Assembly (NCBI RefSeq): GCF_037975445.1
Contig: NZ_CP150254.1
Span: forward strand, 680,001 to 744,000
Source: Peribacillus sp. FSL P2-0133
GTDB lineage: Bacteria > Bacillota > Bacilli > Bacillales > DSM-1321
Length of the DNA stretch: 64,000 nt
Direction: 5' to 3'
Shown here: positions 39,001-46,970 of the stretch, one piece after another
Layout of the letters: every line of letters begins with the position of its first letter
Numbering within the stretch: position 1 is the first letter of the stretch
The notes under the pieces: generated by a model
The model's database searches: none
The model's input: the letters and a program-made list of their open reading frames with translations, nothing else
What the model was told of the DNA's origin: nothing
Made by a program: the position numbers and the translations under genes

Positions 39001-40760
39001 TGGGCTCAACCTTGAGAAATACAAAAAACATATTAAGAAATGTGCCAAACAAAGGGTTTGACTTTGGAATCCTGAAGTATATTTCCAATCGGAATCATAA
39101 CTATCCAGATAGCCTTGTGAGTTACAACTATCTAGGTCAGTTTAATAACACTGGTGATATGGAACAAACCAATAGCAGCAATATCGATTTGAACTATAAA
39201 TTTCCATATAAACTCAATTTTGTCGCCAGCATCGTAAACAATAGACTCGTGCTGAATATTATTGGCGATAGCAGCAATGAAAACTTCCGAATGATATGTA
39301 AAGAAGTTGAAGTACACTTAAACAAAATTTTAAGTGGAAGTGCAGATTTGAATGACTCTATTGTCGAAACGGATTTTGAAGCTGAGAAAATAGTCGATGG
39401 AAGCACGATCACCCATTTCATTAATAAGTTTAATAACATTGAAGAGATTTACCCAGTGACATCACTTCAAGAAGGAATGTTATTCCATAGCGAAGTAACC
39501 CAAAGTCCTGAATATATTTCACAGCTATCCATTGATTTAGTAGGTGATCTGGACTTGGTTAAATTAGAAGAAGCCTGGAATGAAACCTGCAGAAAATACG
39601 ACGTTCTAAGATCCGTTTTCAGGCGCAATCAATTGGGGGACCGTTATCAAATCATACTTAATGACATTTATTATGTGTTTAATCATGTGGATCTAACGAT
39701 GTTTAGTGAAGACGAGTCAGAATCCAAACTAGAAAACCTTTTAGAGCATAGCAAAAACAGACAAACGGATTTAGAGAATGGCCCGCTCATGAACATCACT
39801 TTGATTCAGTTATCGGATCATCGCTATAAATTCATATGGACACATCATCATGCTTTAATAGACGGCTGGAGCCTGCAAATTGTCATTAATCATTTTTTGG
39901 ATAATTACCGAAGCCCATCCAATACGACGAAAGACAGTGATGAACATAAGAATGCTTATAAACAAGTCATGAATCATGTCAGGAATATTAATAAACAGGA
40001 AGAAGCAGCTTTTTGGAATAAAGAATTGAGGGATTTCGAACAAGTAAAAGCACTAGTGAGTAATAAAACGGATAAGGTAGCTTTTACATCGGATAAAGTT
40101 ATTGAATATAGCTTACCTGAAGAGCTTACCGAAAGATTAATAGAATTATCCAAGCGTCATAGAAAGACCATTAATAGCGTTGTTCAAGGAGTTTGGAGCA
40201 TCGTTCTATCCTACCTCAGTGAAAGCGACTCAGTATGCTATGGGGTGACAAGCTCAGGAAGGAACCTCAGCATTCCGCATATTGAATCAGCTGTAGGCTT
40301 ATTGATCAATACTCTGCCATTCTCTTTGAAAATCGATTGGGATGATGATTTACAATCCTATCTAACTGCTATTCAAAACAAGCAATTACAAATGAGAGAG
40401 TATGAGTTCAGTTCACTTACGGATATAAAGAGATACGCTGAAATTCCATGGGATAAGGAATTATTCCAACATATATTTGTATTCGAAAATTATCCGAGCA
40501 CAGAACTGGCAGAGGATTCGCAAATCATGATCGAAAATTCAGTTGGAAGTGAATCGACCAATTTTGATCTTACGTTCTCTGCGGCTGTAGTGCAATCCAA
40601 GCTGCACTATAAAATCATTTATAAAGAAAGTAAATTCGATGAAAATGAAATTTTACGTTTTATGGATTCCATGCAGGAAATATTCTTAAAACTAACAGAA
40701 GATGAAACAATACTATCTATTGGTAAATTAATAAATCACTTGAAAGTTGGGGCCCGATGA
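33075..40760 (+). CDS. NRPS 3: C-T-T-C-A-T-E-C with tandem carrier domains
   Basis: About 2561-aa synthetase. The frame is open from GTG 33009; TTG 33075 has GGGAGG seven bases upstream and is preferred. Order: DCL-type C (LTPLQEGILY; HHIILDG near 142), two T domains back to back (LGGHS Ser 492 and VGGHS Ser 573, 81 residues apart) with no A domain, C (HHFIFDGWS), A4 (YTSGTTGRPKG), T (GGDS, Ser 1625), E (HHLVVDG at 1806) and a C-terminal DCL-type C (HHALIDG near 2258). A4 pocket reads DSIIGAGVCK, with no known match. Predicted: residue 5 (L, loaded in trans) and residue 6 (D). The terminal C condenses onto the carrier of the next protein; the 3' end overlaps that gene by four bases. Confidence 0.88.
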   Translation: MEKSIQNIYSLTPLQEGILYELEMNNTAENLYISQMRIRITGALEVNALFQAWSQVVERHEALRMKVISKNIENNVQVVFNAMDYQPEIIDMTELSKHDQLNEIQRVTSKSQEMDVNNSNLMNLQLVKIEENQYILIWTHHHIILDGWSTSIVIDELFVIYSRIVGKDSKRLIDKPKQYGDFIRYMNKIDAEDLNRFWKELAKDIEQPTITFPVLKHVKENQQENDLFWELDKKQSELLREFAAKNHVTINVLLQLIWSIVLKEMSNQNRIVFGIVSSGRSNNLFKSEEIVGLLINTIPMIAEMNDTDSITDLLKRFQETLNNMLDYSQISLVDIKRHTKLKKEDPIFETLFVYENYPEAKNEGFDINWEIEGGKEKHSFPLSLQAQDNKETITCKLYFNSCFIERSLVNDIHSAFMEIANQITKVQQIDEIYVDVDFSKLKNNVCKNHQATSDHKITSASVNQELKEIWQEFFLNSEINEDSDFFQLGGHSITAMKLVSKINKRLDGNMKLADLFENPTLKLLSHKIFPEVNTPPKDETEVVSSFVERTFLEVLSTSQIDKDADFFEVGGHSILAMKLLTKLNKEYNQILTLKNIFQNSTIDSLTAFIINEISEHDIEHIEAQQKGHVLSSNQEALWFNEKLNGKTINYNIPQKYKITGAVDTSMMEKSVNRVVNRHEILRTTVRENAGKGYQEIKEDLYIKIDEIDLSALKPEQQTIRMLQIEEDVQSEIFEMEKGPLMTVKLVKLSEKESVLFVNLHHFIFDGWSVSIFLDEWLSFYDSEVNEKELILGNDFKQYKDFAIEQKSWLEHNIKEESLFWKTNLSGELPKLELPLDTIRTKENSTDGSSFIVELTSEELQGLKRMSLEKNSTLFMTLLTMYQSFLAKYTGQNDIIVGSPLANRMIEGTEKSIGYFVNTLPFRLKLGLEETFEEILERNTNHIIDIYDHQHMTLEKIVEVINPERNLASTSLFQTVFILQNNAKASFESEYIKITPEVIKSKAAKFDLSLAAEEYEDKLLFAFEYNSGIFNEQTIQLLAENFLEWIRKITYQPERSIDKVSVVSKRQEKVLLEEWQGETIRFEGINDTIPEAFHKIVERFPDKIAIVDGPRTITYRELNDKSNRLSHYLLSKGISKEERIGIYMNRSIDMVTGMLAVIKAGAAYVPLDPHYPDERLSYMVKDSSISYCLSHKELGKNGLIDPSKIIYFEDIEKESDLLLETNLHIADQRDLAYVIYTSGTTGRPKGVMLEHRGIINLVYNQNEMMCLDTSAKVLQFATFNFDSSVIEIFSTLLFGAELHISVDKENQFDMSKLVEQIKREGISHIILPPAVLKELPIIELSTIKVLGSAGSECPVELVSKFKHISFFNGYGPTEYSVCTSFKMFPPNEDVTDEFVVSIGKPLTNTVVLVLDENRKLVPAGSVGELYVGGIGLARGYLNNESLTNERFISNPFNPAENVYRTGDLVKHNKAGELVYIGRADDQVKIRGYRVELSEVNVSLRKIAEIKDSYVTVMEDGFENKRLIAYYTVNDEVSIDSIRRRLKDTLPAFMIPAHFMQLDKFPLTPNGKVDRKSLPKWTEQLNERKEKVLDVQDLSKTETELLTIWRNVLNDPTIGPEDNFFECGGDSIISIQICSAAKEKDLFITPKDLFEFQTVRELGNIVNELEQKQVVQETVSGYVPLTPIQSWFFNENHENIHHWNQSVVLMKDNTLTTEQYKKIIMKLIDQHDVLRTLFEKHGDSYIGNISNADTACSFHEYHVSSIKDEKSLKEINELEENAQQSLNIHNGPLMKFLLFRDQREVRVFWVIHHLVVDGVSWRILLEHFERCYQQIKNEQEPSLPLKTTSYKQWSEKLNEYKNTDLPEEAVQYWEKEINVPVSPLTEDLGETCDFENMYKIQVNEAQTQNLIKNTLRKHKTTIDEVLLSVIAHALSNRMGINEFWLDLEGHGREGIEDDIDLSRTVGWFTSIYPVRIKGMATLGSTLRNTKNILRNVPNKGFDFGILKYISNRNHNYPDSLVSYNYLGQFNNTGDMEQTNSSNIDLNYKFPYKLNFVASIVNNRLVLNIIGDSSNENFRMICKEVEVHLNKILSGSADLNDSIVETDFEAEKIVDGSTITHFINKFNNIEEIYPVTSLQEGMLFHSEVTQSPEYISQLSIDLVGDLDLVKLEEAWNETCRKYDVLRSVFRRNQLGDRYQIILNDIYYVFNHVDLTMFSEDESESKLENLLEHSKNRQTDLENGPLMNITLIQLSDHRYKFIWTHHHALIDGWSLQIVINHFLDNYRSPSNTTKDSDEHKNAYKQVMNHVRNINKQEEAAFWNKELRDFEQVKALVSNKTDKVAFTSDKVIEYSLPEELTERLIELSKRHRKTINSVVQGVWSIVLSYLSESDSVCYGVTSSGRNLSIPHIESAVGLLINTLPFSLKIDWDDDLQSYLTAIQNKQLQMREYEFSSLTDIKRYAEIPWDKELFQHIFVFENYPSTELAEDSQIMIENSVGSESTNFDLTFSAAVVQSKLHYKIIYKESKFDENEILRFMDSMQEIFLKLTEDETILSIGKLINHLKVGAR

Positions 40761-43660
40761 TAAGTAAATCGATGACGACGAATAAATTGATGTCAATAAC
40801 TGAAGCTTTTATAAAAATCGTGGAAGATAATCAGTCAAAAGCGGCACTTTGTGAAAATGACAGGCAAATTACTTTTAAAGAATTAGATATTCTTTCAGAT
40901 AATCTTGCTAAAAGGATCATTGATTTGGGGATTCAAGAAGAAACAATGATCGGGATTCCAAGCAAAAGGTCCATTGAACTGATCATCGGGATGCTTGCGA
41001 TAATAAAGTCAGGCTGTTGTTATGTTCCGATAGACGAAAAGTACCCATTAAAAAGATTGGAATATATGATTGCAGATACGGATATGAATTTCTTCTTATC
41101 GTTTAATGGCCAAGAAGGGAAGCTCCGTGAATTGGATATTGAACCAATTCCATTTGAGATTAATGAATTAAGCAAGGAAGGGCACATTCCCGTTAACCGT
41201 TCTTCGGAGAATGGTCTCGCGTATGTTATCTATACATCAGGAACGACTGGAAAGCCGAAAGGTGTGATGATAGAGCATAAGAGTGTAGTCAATTTAGTAA
41301 TGAACTCTGAAATACTTGAAATAAACGAAAATAATAGAGTGGCTCAATTTTCCAACCCGTGTTTTGACGCCGCAACTTTTGAGATATGGGGAGCTTTATT
41401 GAATGGCGCAACTTTATTCTTGATGTCGAATGAGTTCACTTCTTTTGATGATTGGAAAGAAGCGATATCCATTGGAAAGGTGGATGTGGCTTTTTTTACG
41501 ACAGGTCTTTTCAATGCAATGGTTGATGAGGATCCATTAATTTTTGAGGGATTAAAGAAAATTGTGGTTGGCGGAGATAAAATCTCGGTTTCCCATGTGA
41601 GAAGATTGAAGCAAACAATCGGTCATTTTTCCTTGATTAATGGGTATGGACCAACTGAATGCACGACTTTTGCCATTTGCCATGAGGTCGAAGACAAAGA
41701 TGCAGATGTTATTCCCATTGGAAAGCCATTGAGCAATGTAGAAATCAAGATTCTATCTGAAGAACAAGTAGAGGTAGAGGATGGGGAAATAGGCGAGATC
41801 TACATTGGCGGTCAAGGGGTCATGAGAGGCTATCTAAATCAGCCGCAATTAACGGAACAAGCTTTGCTCATGAATGATTTGAATCAGGCGAAGTGGTACA
41901 AAACAGGTGATCATGGCGTCCGGTTACACAATGGTGAAATTCTGTACAAAGGCCGAAAAGACAGTCAAGTGAAAATTCGCGGCTTTAGAATTGAACTGAA
42001 TGAAATTCAGGAAAAGCTTGATAAATACATGAAGATTGAAAGTTCAGTAGTTGCTGTTAAAAACATCAATGATGAGAATTATGTTATCGCTTATTACAAA
42101 CATAAAGATGAAAAAGCGGAAAACGCTGAAAAGGATATTAAAGATTATCTGAGCAATGAATTGCCGAATTATATGATTCCCCATTTTTTTGTCAGGGTAG
42201 ATGAGTTCCCGCTTAATGCCAACGGTAAAGTGGATAAAGACAAATTATTGGAAATGGATATCATGCAAAATAAAACTGCCTTAGCCAATCAAGAAACTGG
42301 AAAGAAAAAAGAAGTATTGGAGATTTGGAGAAATGTATTAGGAAATCCAAGTCTAGGATTGGACGACAACTTCTTTGAAAATGGAGGCCATTCCATTTTA
42401 GCTACAAAACTGGTCTATGTAATGAAGGAAACCGTACTTCCTGAGGCCACTTTACAAATATTATTGGAAAATAACACAGTCAATAAATTTGTTGAGGCAC
42501 TTGAAGCCGAATCAGCTGGCAGCATGGAAGCAGTGATGGAGAAGGATTCCATGCTCGCTCCAGCGTTGATGGAGAAAATAAGGGAAATATCCACTAAACC
42601 AGTTGAAATTGAAAAAAATATGATGATTACAGGTGGAACAGGGTTTTTAGGGGCACATCTATTAAATAAATTGTTACTGGAATTGGAAGATGTCAAAATC
42701 TATTGTTTGGTTAGATTTCCTTCAAGAAATAGATTGAAAGATACCTTAATGAAATACGGTCTTTGGCAGGATGATTTCGTAAGTAGAATCGTTGTAATTG
42801 AAGGGGATCTTAGTAAACATCAATTTGGTTTGGATGATATGACATATGAGAAATTAAGCAATGATGTTTCTCATGTGTATCATGTCGGTGCCGAAACGAA
42901 TTTCTTCGAGCCATATAGCAAATCAAAGATTTCGAATGTGAATGGTGTAGTGGAAATCATTAAGTTTGCTTCATCATACACTCGGAAAAACATTCATTAT
43001 GCCTCAACGCTTTCTGTCTTGACCGGCGAAAGGAAATGGGACGAGGAAGACGAATTGGTTTACTCCCCCGATTTAATGATCGGGTACAGCCAGTCCAAAT
43101 GGGTTGCCGAGAAATTGCTTCTTCAAGCAAGGGAACATGGACTGACAATCGATATTTTCCGCTTAGGCAGGATTTCATCTAATTCAAACGGGGTTTGGAA
43201 CGAGAAGGATATGTTGTACAAGGTTTTTGAATCATTTATTGAACAAAGGATATTGCCATTTAAAGAGGAAATTCATTTTGAATTGATGCCAGTCGACTTT
43301 GTAAGTGAGTTCATTTACAAAATATCAAGATTGAATGAGAATCAGAAGCTCGGGATCTATCATATGTTCAATGATCAGAGGGTTTCAAGTGAATTCGTGA
43401 CCGCCTTCTTCGAAAAAAATGAAATACCCTACTCCAACATGGATTTGGAAGAATGGTTACAATCATTAAAAGAAAAGACACAATCTAACGAGATTCATTC
43501 ATTAAGTGCTTTGTCCCAGTTAATTGATGAATCAACAAAATTAAAAGAGTCGGAAATCCTGCAATCCAAAACCAAGGAGGAAATGGAATTGCTATCAATG
43601 AAAATGCCGGAAATCGATTCAGGGTATGTTGAAAGCTTTATGAAGTTCATGCTGAAATAA
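40757..43660 (+). CDS. NRPS 4: A(Val/Ile)-T-thioester reductase, reductive release
   Basis: 967-aa protein. Residues 1-525 are an A domain (YTSGTTGKPKG near 155) with pocket DAFFVGGTFK. This matches 8 of 10 with the known Val code DAFWIGGTFK and 8 of 10 with the Ile code DAFFYGITFK. T follows (GGHS, Ser 546), then an NAD(P)H-dependent reductase from about 615: TGGTGFLG (625-632), an STLSV strand, YSQSK (Tyr776, Lys780). This SDR-like domain releases the peptide as an aldehyde, or as an alcohol after a second reduction. There is no TE domain. The upstream C domain is supplied by the previous protein. This A domain is the best candidate to load the A-less carriers for positions 3 and 5. Confidence 0.9.
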   Translation: MISKSMTTNKLMSITEAFIKIVEDNQSKAALCENDRQITFKELDILSDNLAKRIIDLGIQEETMIGIPSKRSIELIIGMLAIIKSGCCYVPIDEKYPLKRLEYMIADTDMNFFLSFNGQEGKLRELDIEPIPFEINELSKEGHIPVNRSSENGLAYVIYTSGTTGKPKGVMIEHKSVVNLVMNSEILEINENNRVAQFSNPCFDAATFEIWGALLNGATLFLMSNEFTSFDDWKEAISIGKVDVAFFTTGLFNAMVDEDPLIFEGLKKIVVGGDKISVSHVRRLKQTIGHFSLINGYGPTECTTFAICHEVEDKDADVIPIGKPLSNVEIKILSEEQVEVEDGEIGEIYIGGQGVMRGYLNQPQLTEQALLMNDLNQAKWYKTGDHGVRLHNGEILYKGRKDSQVKIRGFRIELNEIQEKLDKYMKIESSVVAVKNINDENYVIAYYKHKDEKAENAEKDIKDYLSNELPNYMIPHFFVRVDEFPLNANGKVDKDKLLEMDIMQNKTALANQETGKKKEVLEIWRNVLGNPSLGLDDNFFENGGHSILATKLVYVMKETVLPEATLQILLENNTVNKFVEALEAESAGSMEAVMEKDSMLAPALMEKIREISTKPVEIEKNMMITGGTGFLGAHLLNKLLLELEDVKIYCLVRFPSRNRLKDTLMKYGLWQDDFVSRIVVIEGDLSKHQFGLDDMTYEKLSNDVSHVYHVGAETNFFEPYSKSKISNVNGVVEIIKFASSYTRKNIHYASTLSVLTGERKWDEEDELVYSPDLMIGYSQSKWVAEKLLLQAREHGLTIDIFRLGRISSNSNGVWNEKDMLYKVFESFIEQRILPFKEEIHFELMPVDFVSEFIYKISRLNENQKLGIYHMFNDQRVSSEFVTAFFEKNEIPYSNMDLEEWLQSLKEKTQSNEIHSLSALSQLIDESTKLKESEILQSKTKEEMELLSMKMPEIDSGYVESFMKFMLK

Positions 43661-43679
43661 TCGATCATGGAGAAGGGGG

Positions 43680-44411
43680 ATGGAAGGGCTGAAGAAGACA
43701 CTTTTTTGTTTCCCTTATGCCGGGGGAAGTGCATCTTTTTATAGAGAATGGAAATTTGATGATGATGGGATAGAGGTAATCCCGCTGGAATACCCAGGAC
43801 ATGGCAGTAAATATAGTGAACCATTGTGTGACCATATGGCGGATTTGACGGATATATTAATGAAAGAAATGGAAACGAAGCATCAAATGGATACACTGGG
43901 AAGCATCTCTTTGTTTGGACATAGCATGGGTGCGATTGTAGCCTTTGAAATTGCAGCAAAATTAGAAGAGAGAAATGCTAAAAAAGTAGAGCATATATTC
44001 ATTTCAAGTAAATCGTCTCCAAATTATAAATTAGACCAAATCGATTGCTCTAATGCAAAACATTTAAAACGATCGCTTGAAAAAATCGGGGGAACGAACA
44101 AGGAACTCCTAGAAACCGAAGATTTCATGAATATATTCCTTCCGATAATCCAGTCGGACTTGAATGTTTTAGCCAACTATCACCATGAAAAAAAACGCGA
44201 TAAGAAGGTGGGAAATAAAGCCGTTTTGCTATTGGGCTCGGATGATACCGTGACGAAGGAAAGTATCGAAAGCTGGAATGAATACATTGCACATATTGAA
44301 GGATTGCATATATTAAAGGGTGATCATTTCTATATAAAGCAAAACCAGTCTATCGTTTTAAAAATCATTCAAGAGTATTTACTCAATAGTCGTTGTGAAG
44401 TTCTGATTTAA
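43680..44411 (+). CDS. Type II thioesterase of the NRPS operon
   Basis: 243-aa alpha/beta hydrolase of the GrsT/SrfAD class: FCFPYAGGSASFY at the N-terminus, LEYPGHG, catalytic Ser82 in GHSMG, probable Asp in LLGSDDTVT (about 195) and His in GDHFYI (about 220). Such enzymes clear misprimed acetyl or stalled aminoacyl groups from carrier domains. It may matter especially here, because several carriers are loaded in trans. ATG overlaps an AGAAGGGGG site 20 bp after the reductase gene. It is the last gene of the operon; hairpins follow. The lugdunin locus has an equivalent (LugT, from memory). Confidence 0.92.
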   Translation: MEGLKKTLFCFPYAGGSASFYREWKFDDDGIEVIPLEYPGHGSKYSEPLCDHMADLTDILMKEMETKHQMDTLGSISLFGHSMGAIVAFEIAAKLEERNAKKVEHIFISSKSSPNYKLDQIDCSNAKHLKRSLEKIGGTNKELLETEDFMNIFLPIIQSDLNVLANYHHEKKRDKKVGNKAVLLLGSDDTVTKESIESWNEYIAHIEGLHILKGDHFYIKQNQSIVLKIIQEYLLNSRCEVLI

Positions 44412-44532
44412 GGTTGCGGACTGTCTTGAATACAACCGAAATTTGTTCCGCCAATTAGTTTCAGAAGTCAAAAAAATTTAATATAATGTGAGTTTTGAAT
44501 TATCCGCTTGGATAAGCATGAAACCCGATCTT

Positions 44533-44571
44533 CAATGTGAAAGGACTGATTTATTCAGTCCTTTCACATTG
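44533..44571 (+). terminator. Perfect 17-bp hairpin after the thioesterase gene
   Basis: Arms CAATGTGAAAGGACTGA (44533-44549) and TCAGTCCTTTCACATTG (44555-44571) with loop TTTAT. No T tract follows, so it may be an mRNA 3' end stabiliser or a protein site rather than a standard terminator. Confidence 0.6.
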
Positions 44572-44763
44572 TAAACAAATTAAAAAAGTTCCAGTTGATT
44601 TCATAAATCCGCTACCTTTCCGCCGACTGTCTGCCAAGCCTCGTCAAAGTAAACGTCTGTGGGGACTCGGCTAGCCAGTTATTCGTCAGGAGTGTCGTAA
44701 ATTTCTTCAATCACTCCATATAAAAAAGTAATAAAACATGAAGGATGACCAAGTCATTTTCAG

Positions 44764-44796
44764 GGTTCGGGGTGAGACTAACCGAACCTCTTTTTA
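44764..44796 (+). terminator. Rho-independent terminator
   Basis: GGTTCGG (44764-44770) pairs with CCGAACC (44782-44788), followed by TCTTTTT. It would stop read-through from the NRPS operon before the convergent permease gene. Confidence 0.65.
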
Positions 44797-44862
44797 AATA
44801 TGGGAATGGAAATTGAGAGGCCGTTCCGTGCTTCAGAGTCGACAAACGTCGATGCAGATCGA

Positions 44863-46254
44863 TTAAATGAGAAACATCGCGACTATCGTAGTGACTGCCA
44901 AACCAATGGTTACCGGAAGCAGATTCCGGCGGGCAAGTTCAAAGGGACTGACGTTACATATTGCAGCGGCTGGTATCAATGCCCATGGAATCAGGGTACC
45001 TCCGCCAACCCAAATCGCGGTTATTTGCCCGAGTGCAGTCAAGGTGGCGGTTCCGCTTCCGATTGCCGTTCCAAATAGTTTGGCGACAGATCCGGCTAAA
45101 GAAATGCCTGAGAAGCCCGATCCATCCAATCCAGTGATGGCACCGATTCCCGTTAATGTGACTGCGGCTATTTCTTTCGTTAAAGGAACGGAGGCCGCTA
45201 AGGCGGCACCGAGGTCATTGACGATGCCAAGTGATGTTTTTGGTAAGTAGTCACCGATGATCTGATTGAATCCAGAATCACCTAAATAGAAGAATGCGGC
45301 GATTGGAATCACAGGTCCGAATACTTTGAAGCCAAATTGAAAACCCTGAATCAAATAGGCCGTTGATTTTTCAAGTCCTTGCTGTTTATGTGCGACAAGG
45401 GATAAAATTAGCAAAATGAAAACGGCTGTACCGCCAACCAACGCCGTGGCATCTCCGCCTTGCAACTTCAAAACCGACAATGCCACAACATCCAACAGAA
45501 AGGCAATCGGAATGAAAACGGCAAAAAACTTCTTTTGCCCCAGTGTGAGCAGATCTTCACTAATTGTCTGATCTGTGATGATTCCCTCATTATCCGCAGC
45601 CTTGATTCTTCCAAGCTTCATATCCCGCTTTAAAAGGATAAAGGCGGAGATGGTGGTGACGACCCCCATTGTAATGACAAGGGGAATGCTCGCAGCGATG
45701 ACATCACCGACTGGTATGGAAGCGGCATCCCCCGTTAGTTTAGGAGCAGCTTGAATGATGAAATCCCCTGATAAAGCTATTCCGTGACCAAAAAGGTTCA
45801 TCGCCATCGCCACGCCAAGAGCAGGTAAACCAGCCCGTAAGGCAACGGGAAGCAGAACAGCCCCAAGTAAGGCAACGGCAGGTGATGGCCAGAAGAACCA
45901 GGATATTATCATCATGACGATTCCAATTACCCAAAAGGCAAGTGTAGGATTCTTAATGAATTTCGCAAACGGTGCAATCATGACATCATTAATGCCGGAC
46001 CTCGTTAAAACCGTGCTCATGGCAACGATGATTGAAATGATTAAAATCGTGGACATTAATTCCGTAATTGCGAAAATGAAGCTGTTGAATATCCCGCTTA
46101 CGGATGAGGCTAAACTGCCTGTAGCCACTAAAGCCAAAAGGAAAATCCCAATTATGCAGATGAGGGTAGTATCACGACGTTTTACCATAAACCCGATTAT
46201 CAATGCAATAAATACAACATAAATCCAATGGAGTGCAGTTAATTCCATCTCCAT
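44863..46254 (-). CDS. Multi-spanning permease, ion-transporter superfamily type
   Basis: 463-aa protein with eleven to twelve predicted membrane helices and no large soluble domain. Segments such as GINDVMIAPFAKF (about 90-105) and the C-terminal GLDGSGFSGISLAGSVAKLFGTAIGSG and GGGTLIPWALIP are rich in glycine and look like the re-entrant substrate regions of IT-superfamily carriers (GntP, DcuC or citrate type). I cannot name the substrate. The ATG has a GAGGGGG site. It is a single gene, convergent with the NRPS operon; nothing suggests that it belongs to it. Confidence 0.7.
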   Translation of the reverse strand: MEMELTALHWIYVVFIALIIGFMVKRRDTTLICIIGIFLLALVATGSLASSVSGIFNSFIFAITELMSTILIISIIVAMSTVLTRSGINDVMIAPFAKFIKNPTLAFWVIGIVMMIISWFFWPSPAVALLGAVLLPVALRAGLPALGVAMAMNLFGHGIALSGDFIIQAAPKLTGDAASIPVGDVIAASIPLVITMGVVTTISAFILLKRDMKLGRIKAADNEGIITDQTISEDLLTLGQKKFFAVFIPIAFLLDVVALSVLKLQGGDATALVGGTAVFILLILSLVAHKQQGLEKSTAYLIQGFQFGFKVFGPVIPIAAFFYLGDSGFNQIIGDYLPKTSLGIVNDLGAALAASVPLTKEIAAVTLTGIGAITGLDGSGFSGISLAGSVAKLFGTAIGSGTATLTALGQITAIWVGGGTLIPWALIPAAAICNVSPFELARRNLLPVTIGLAVTTIVAMFLI

Positions 46255-46970
46255 GATCCGTCCCCCTCATAAATGTGCCTAGTTACAGATTATGAGGGAG
46301 ATATGGGGTGGTGAGTTGTTTCAAAAATTTTTAAGGCTTATCTTGTTTTCAACTTATGATGTGATTATATCGAGTTTAAGAAGCGGAACTGCTACTTGGC
46401 CTGAGTATCTTTTCATTTGGTTTATTGTGTACGGCAACCAACTTAGCCGAAATAGAAAAAATAATGTCAAAAATGATGCAATAGAATCTGCTAGAACGAA
46501 GTTGGACAAGATTGTTTTTTGGCCCAATAACATCAAAGTTGTCTAAAATAGCTGGATGTAGGAAAATTTATAAGAAAAATGGAGAGGGATTTTCATTCCC
46601 CTTAACTGAAAAGGATATTAAAAGTAAGTTTTTAGCTTTAAAGGAATGGACTTTTGTTTCGCGGACAATGATTATCAAGAATCTTTTGGCTTTGATGTAG
46701 TTGATATAAAGAAGTACAATGAGGAATCTTTGAAATTCATTACAGAATAATTCTAAAAGACAATAAATATTGAACTTAATACATTAATTTCACATGAAAT
46801 TCTGATAGAAACGGTCCTTCTTTTAATTGAGAGGGGCTATTTTCATTTTTTAGGGTAAATCAAATTATAGGCAAACCCGTGGGGAAATTTAAGGTTTATC
46901 TTCTTTATTTTCAACAATACTTCAAGTATCCTTAATTTGAATAGCAACTACTGTAAATGAGGGATAAGCC
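46255..46970. other. Intergenic region holding a decayed reading frame
   Basis: 716 bp between the permease and the C45 hydrolase gene. The middle part holds a broken gene (next entry). The rest is AT-rich and shows no RNA gene, repeat or clear promoter by eye. Confidence 0.5.
46440..46750 (+). pseudogene. Decayed gene with two frameshifts, family unknown
   Basis: Protein-like sequence passes through three frames in order: ...NDAIESARTKLDKIVF (to about 46520), then GPITSKLSKIAGCRK...GFSFPLTEKDIKSKFLALKEW (about 46520-46655), then FADNDYQESFGFDVVDIKKYNEESLKFITE with a stop at 46750. The hand-over points lie close together and the composition is that of a soluble protein, so an original single frame is plausible. 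I do not recognise the family. The short open frames counted separately are unlikely to be genes. Confidence 0.35.

Larger units (their letters stand above)
44412..44862. other. Intergenic region with hairpins after the NRPS operon
   Basis: About 450 bp. It contains a perfect 17-bp hairpin and a terminator (separate entries). A GC-richer stretch of about 44610-44720 reads unlike its surroundings and may be a dispersed intergenic repeat; this needs a genome search. A short plus-strand open frame at 44800-45078 runs antisense into the permease gene and is not credible. Confidence 0.5.

Noticed and set aside
20444-43660. Synthesis of a linear gramicidin-type alcohol
   Set aside because: There is no formylating initiation domain, no second aldehyde reductase gene, and only seven positions. 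The free N-terminal Thr favours cyclisation onto the aldehyde. It is not fully excluded.
44800-45078. 92-aa plus-strand open frame
   Set aside because: Its 3' part is antisense to a well-supported permease gene, its composition is low-complexity and basic/serine-rich, and it has no ribosome site.
46292-46546. 84-aa plus-strand open frame as a real small gene
   Set aside because: It has no proper ribosome site, and its C-terminal half appears to continue in another frame as part of a decayed gene.
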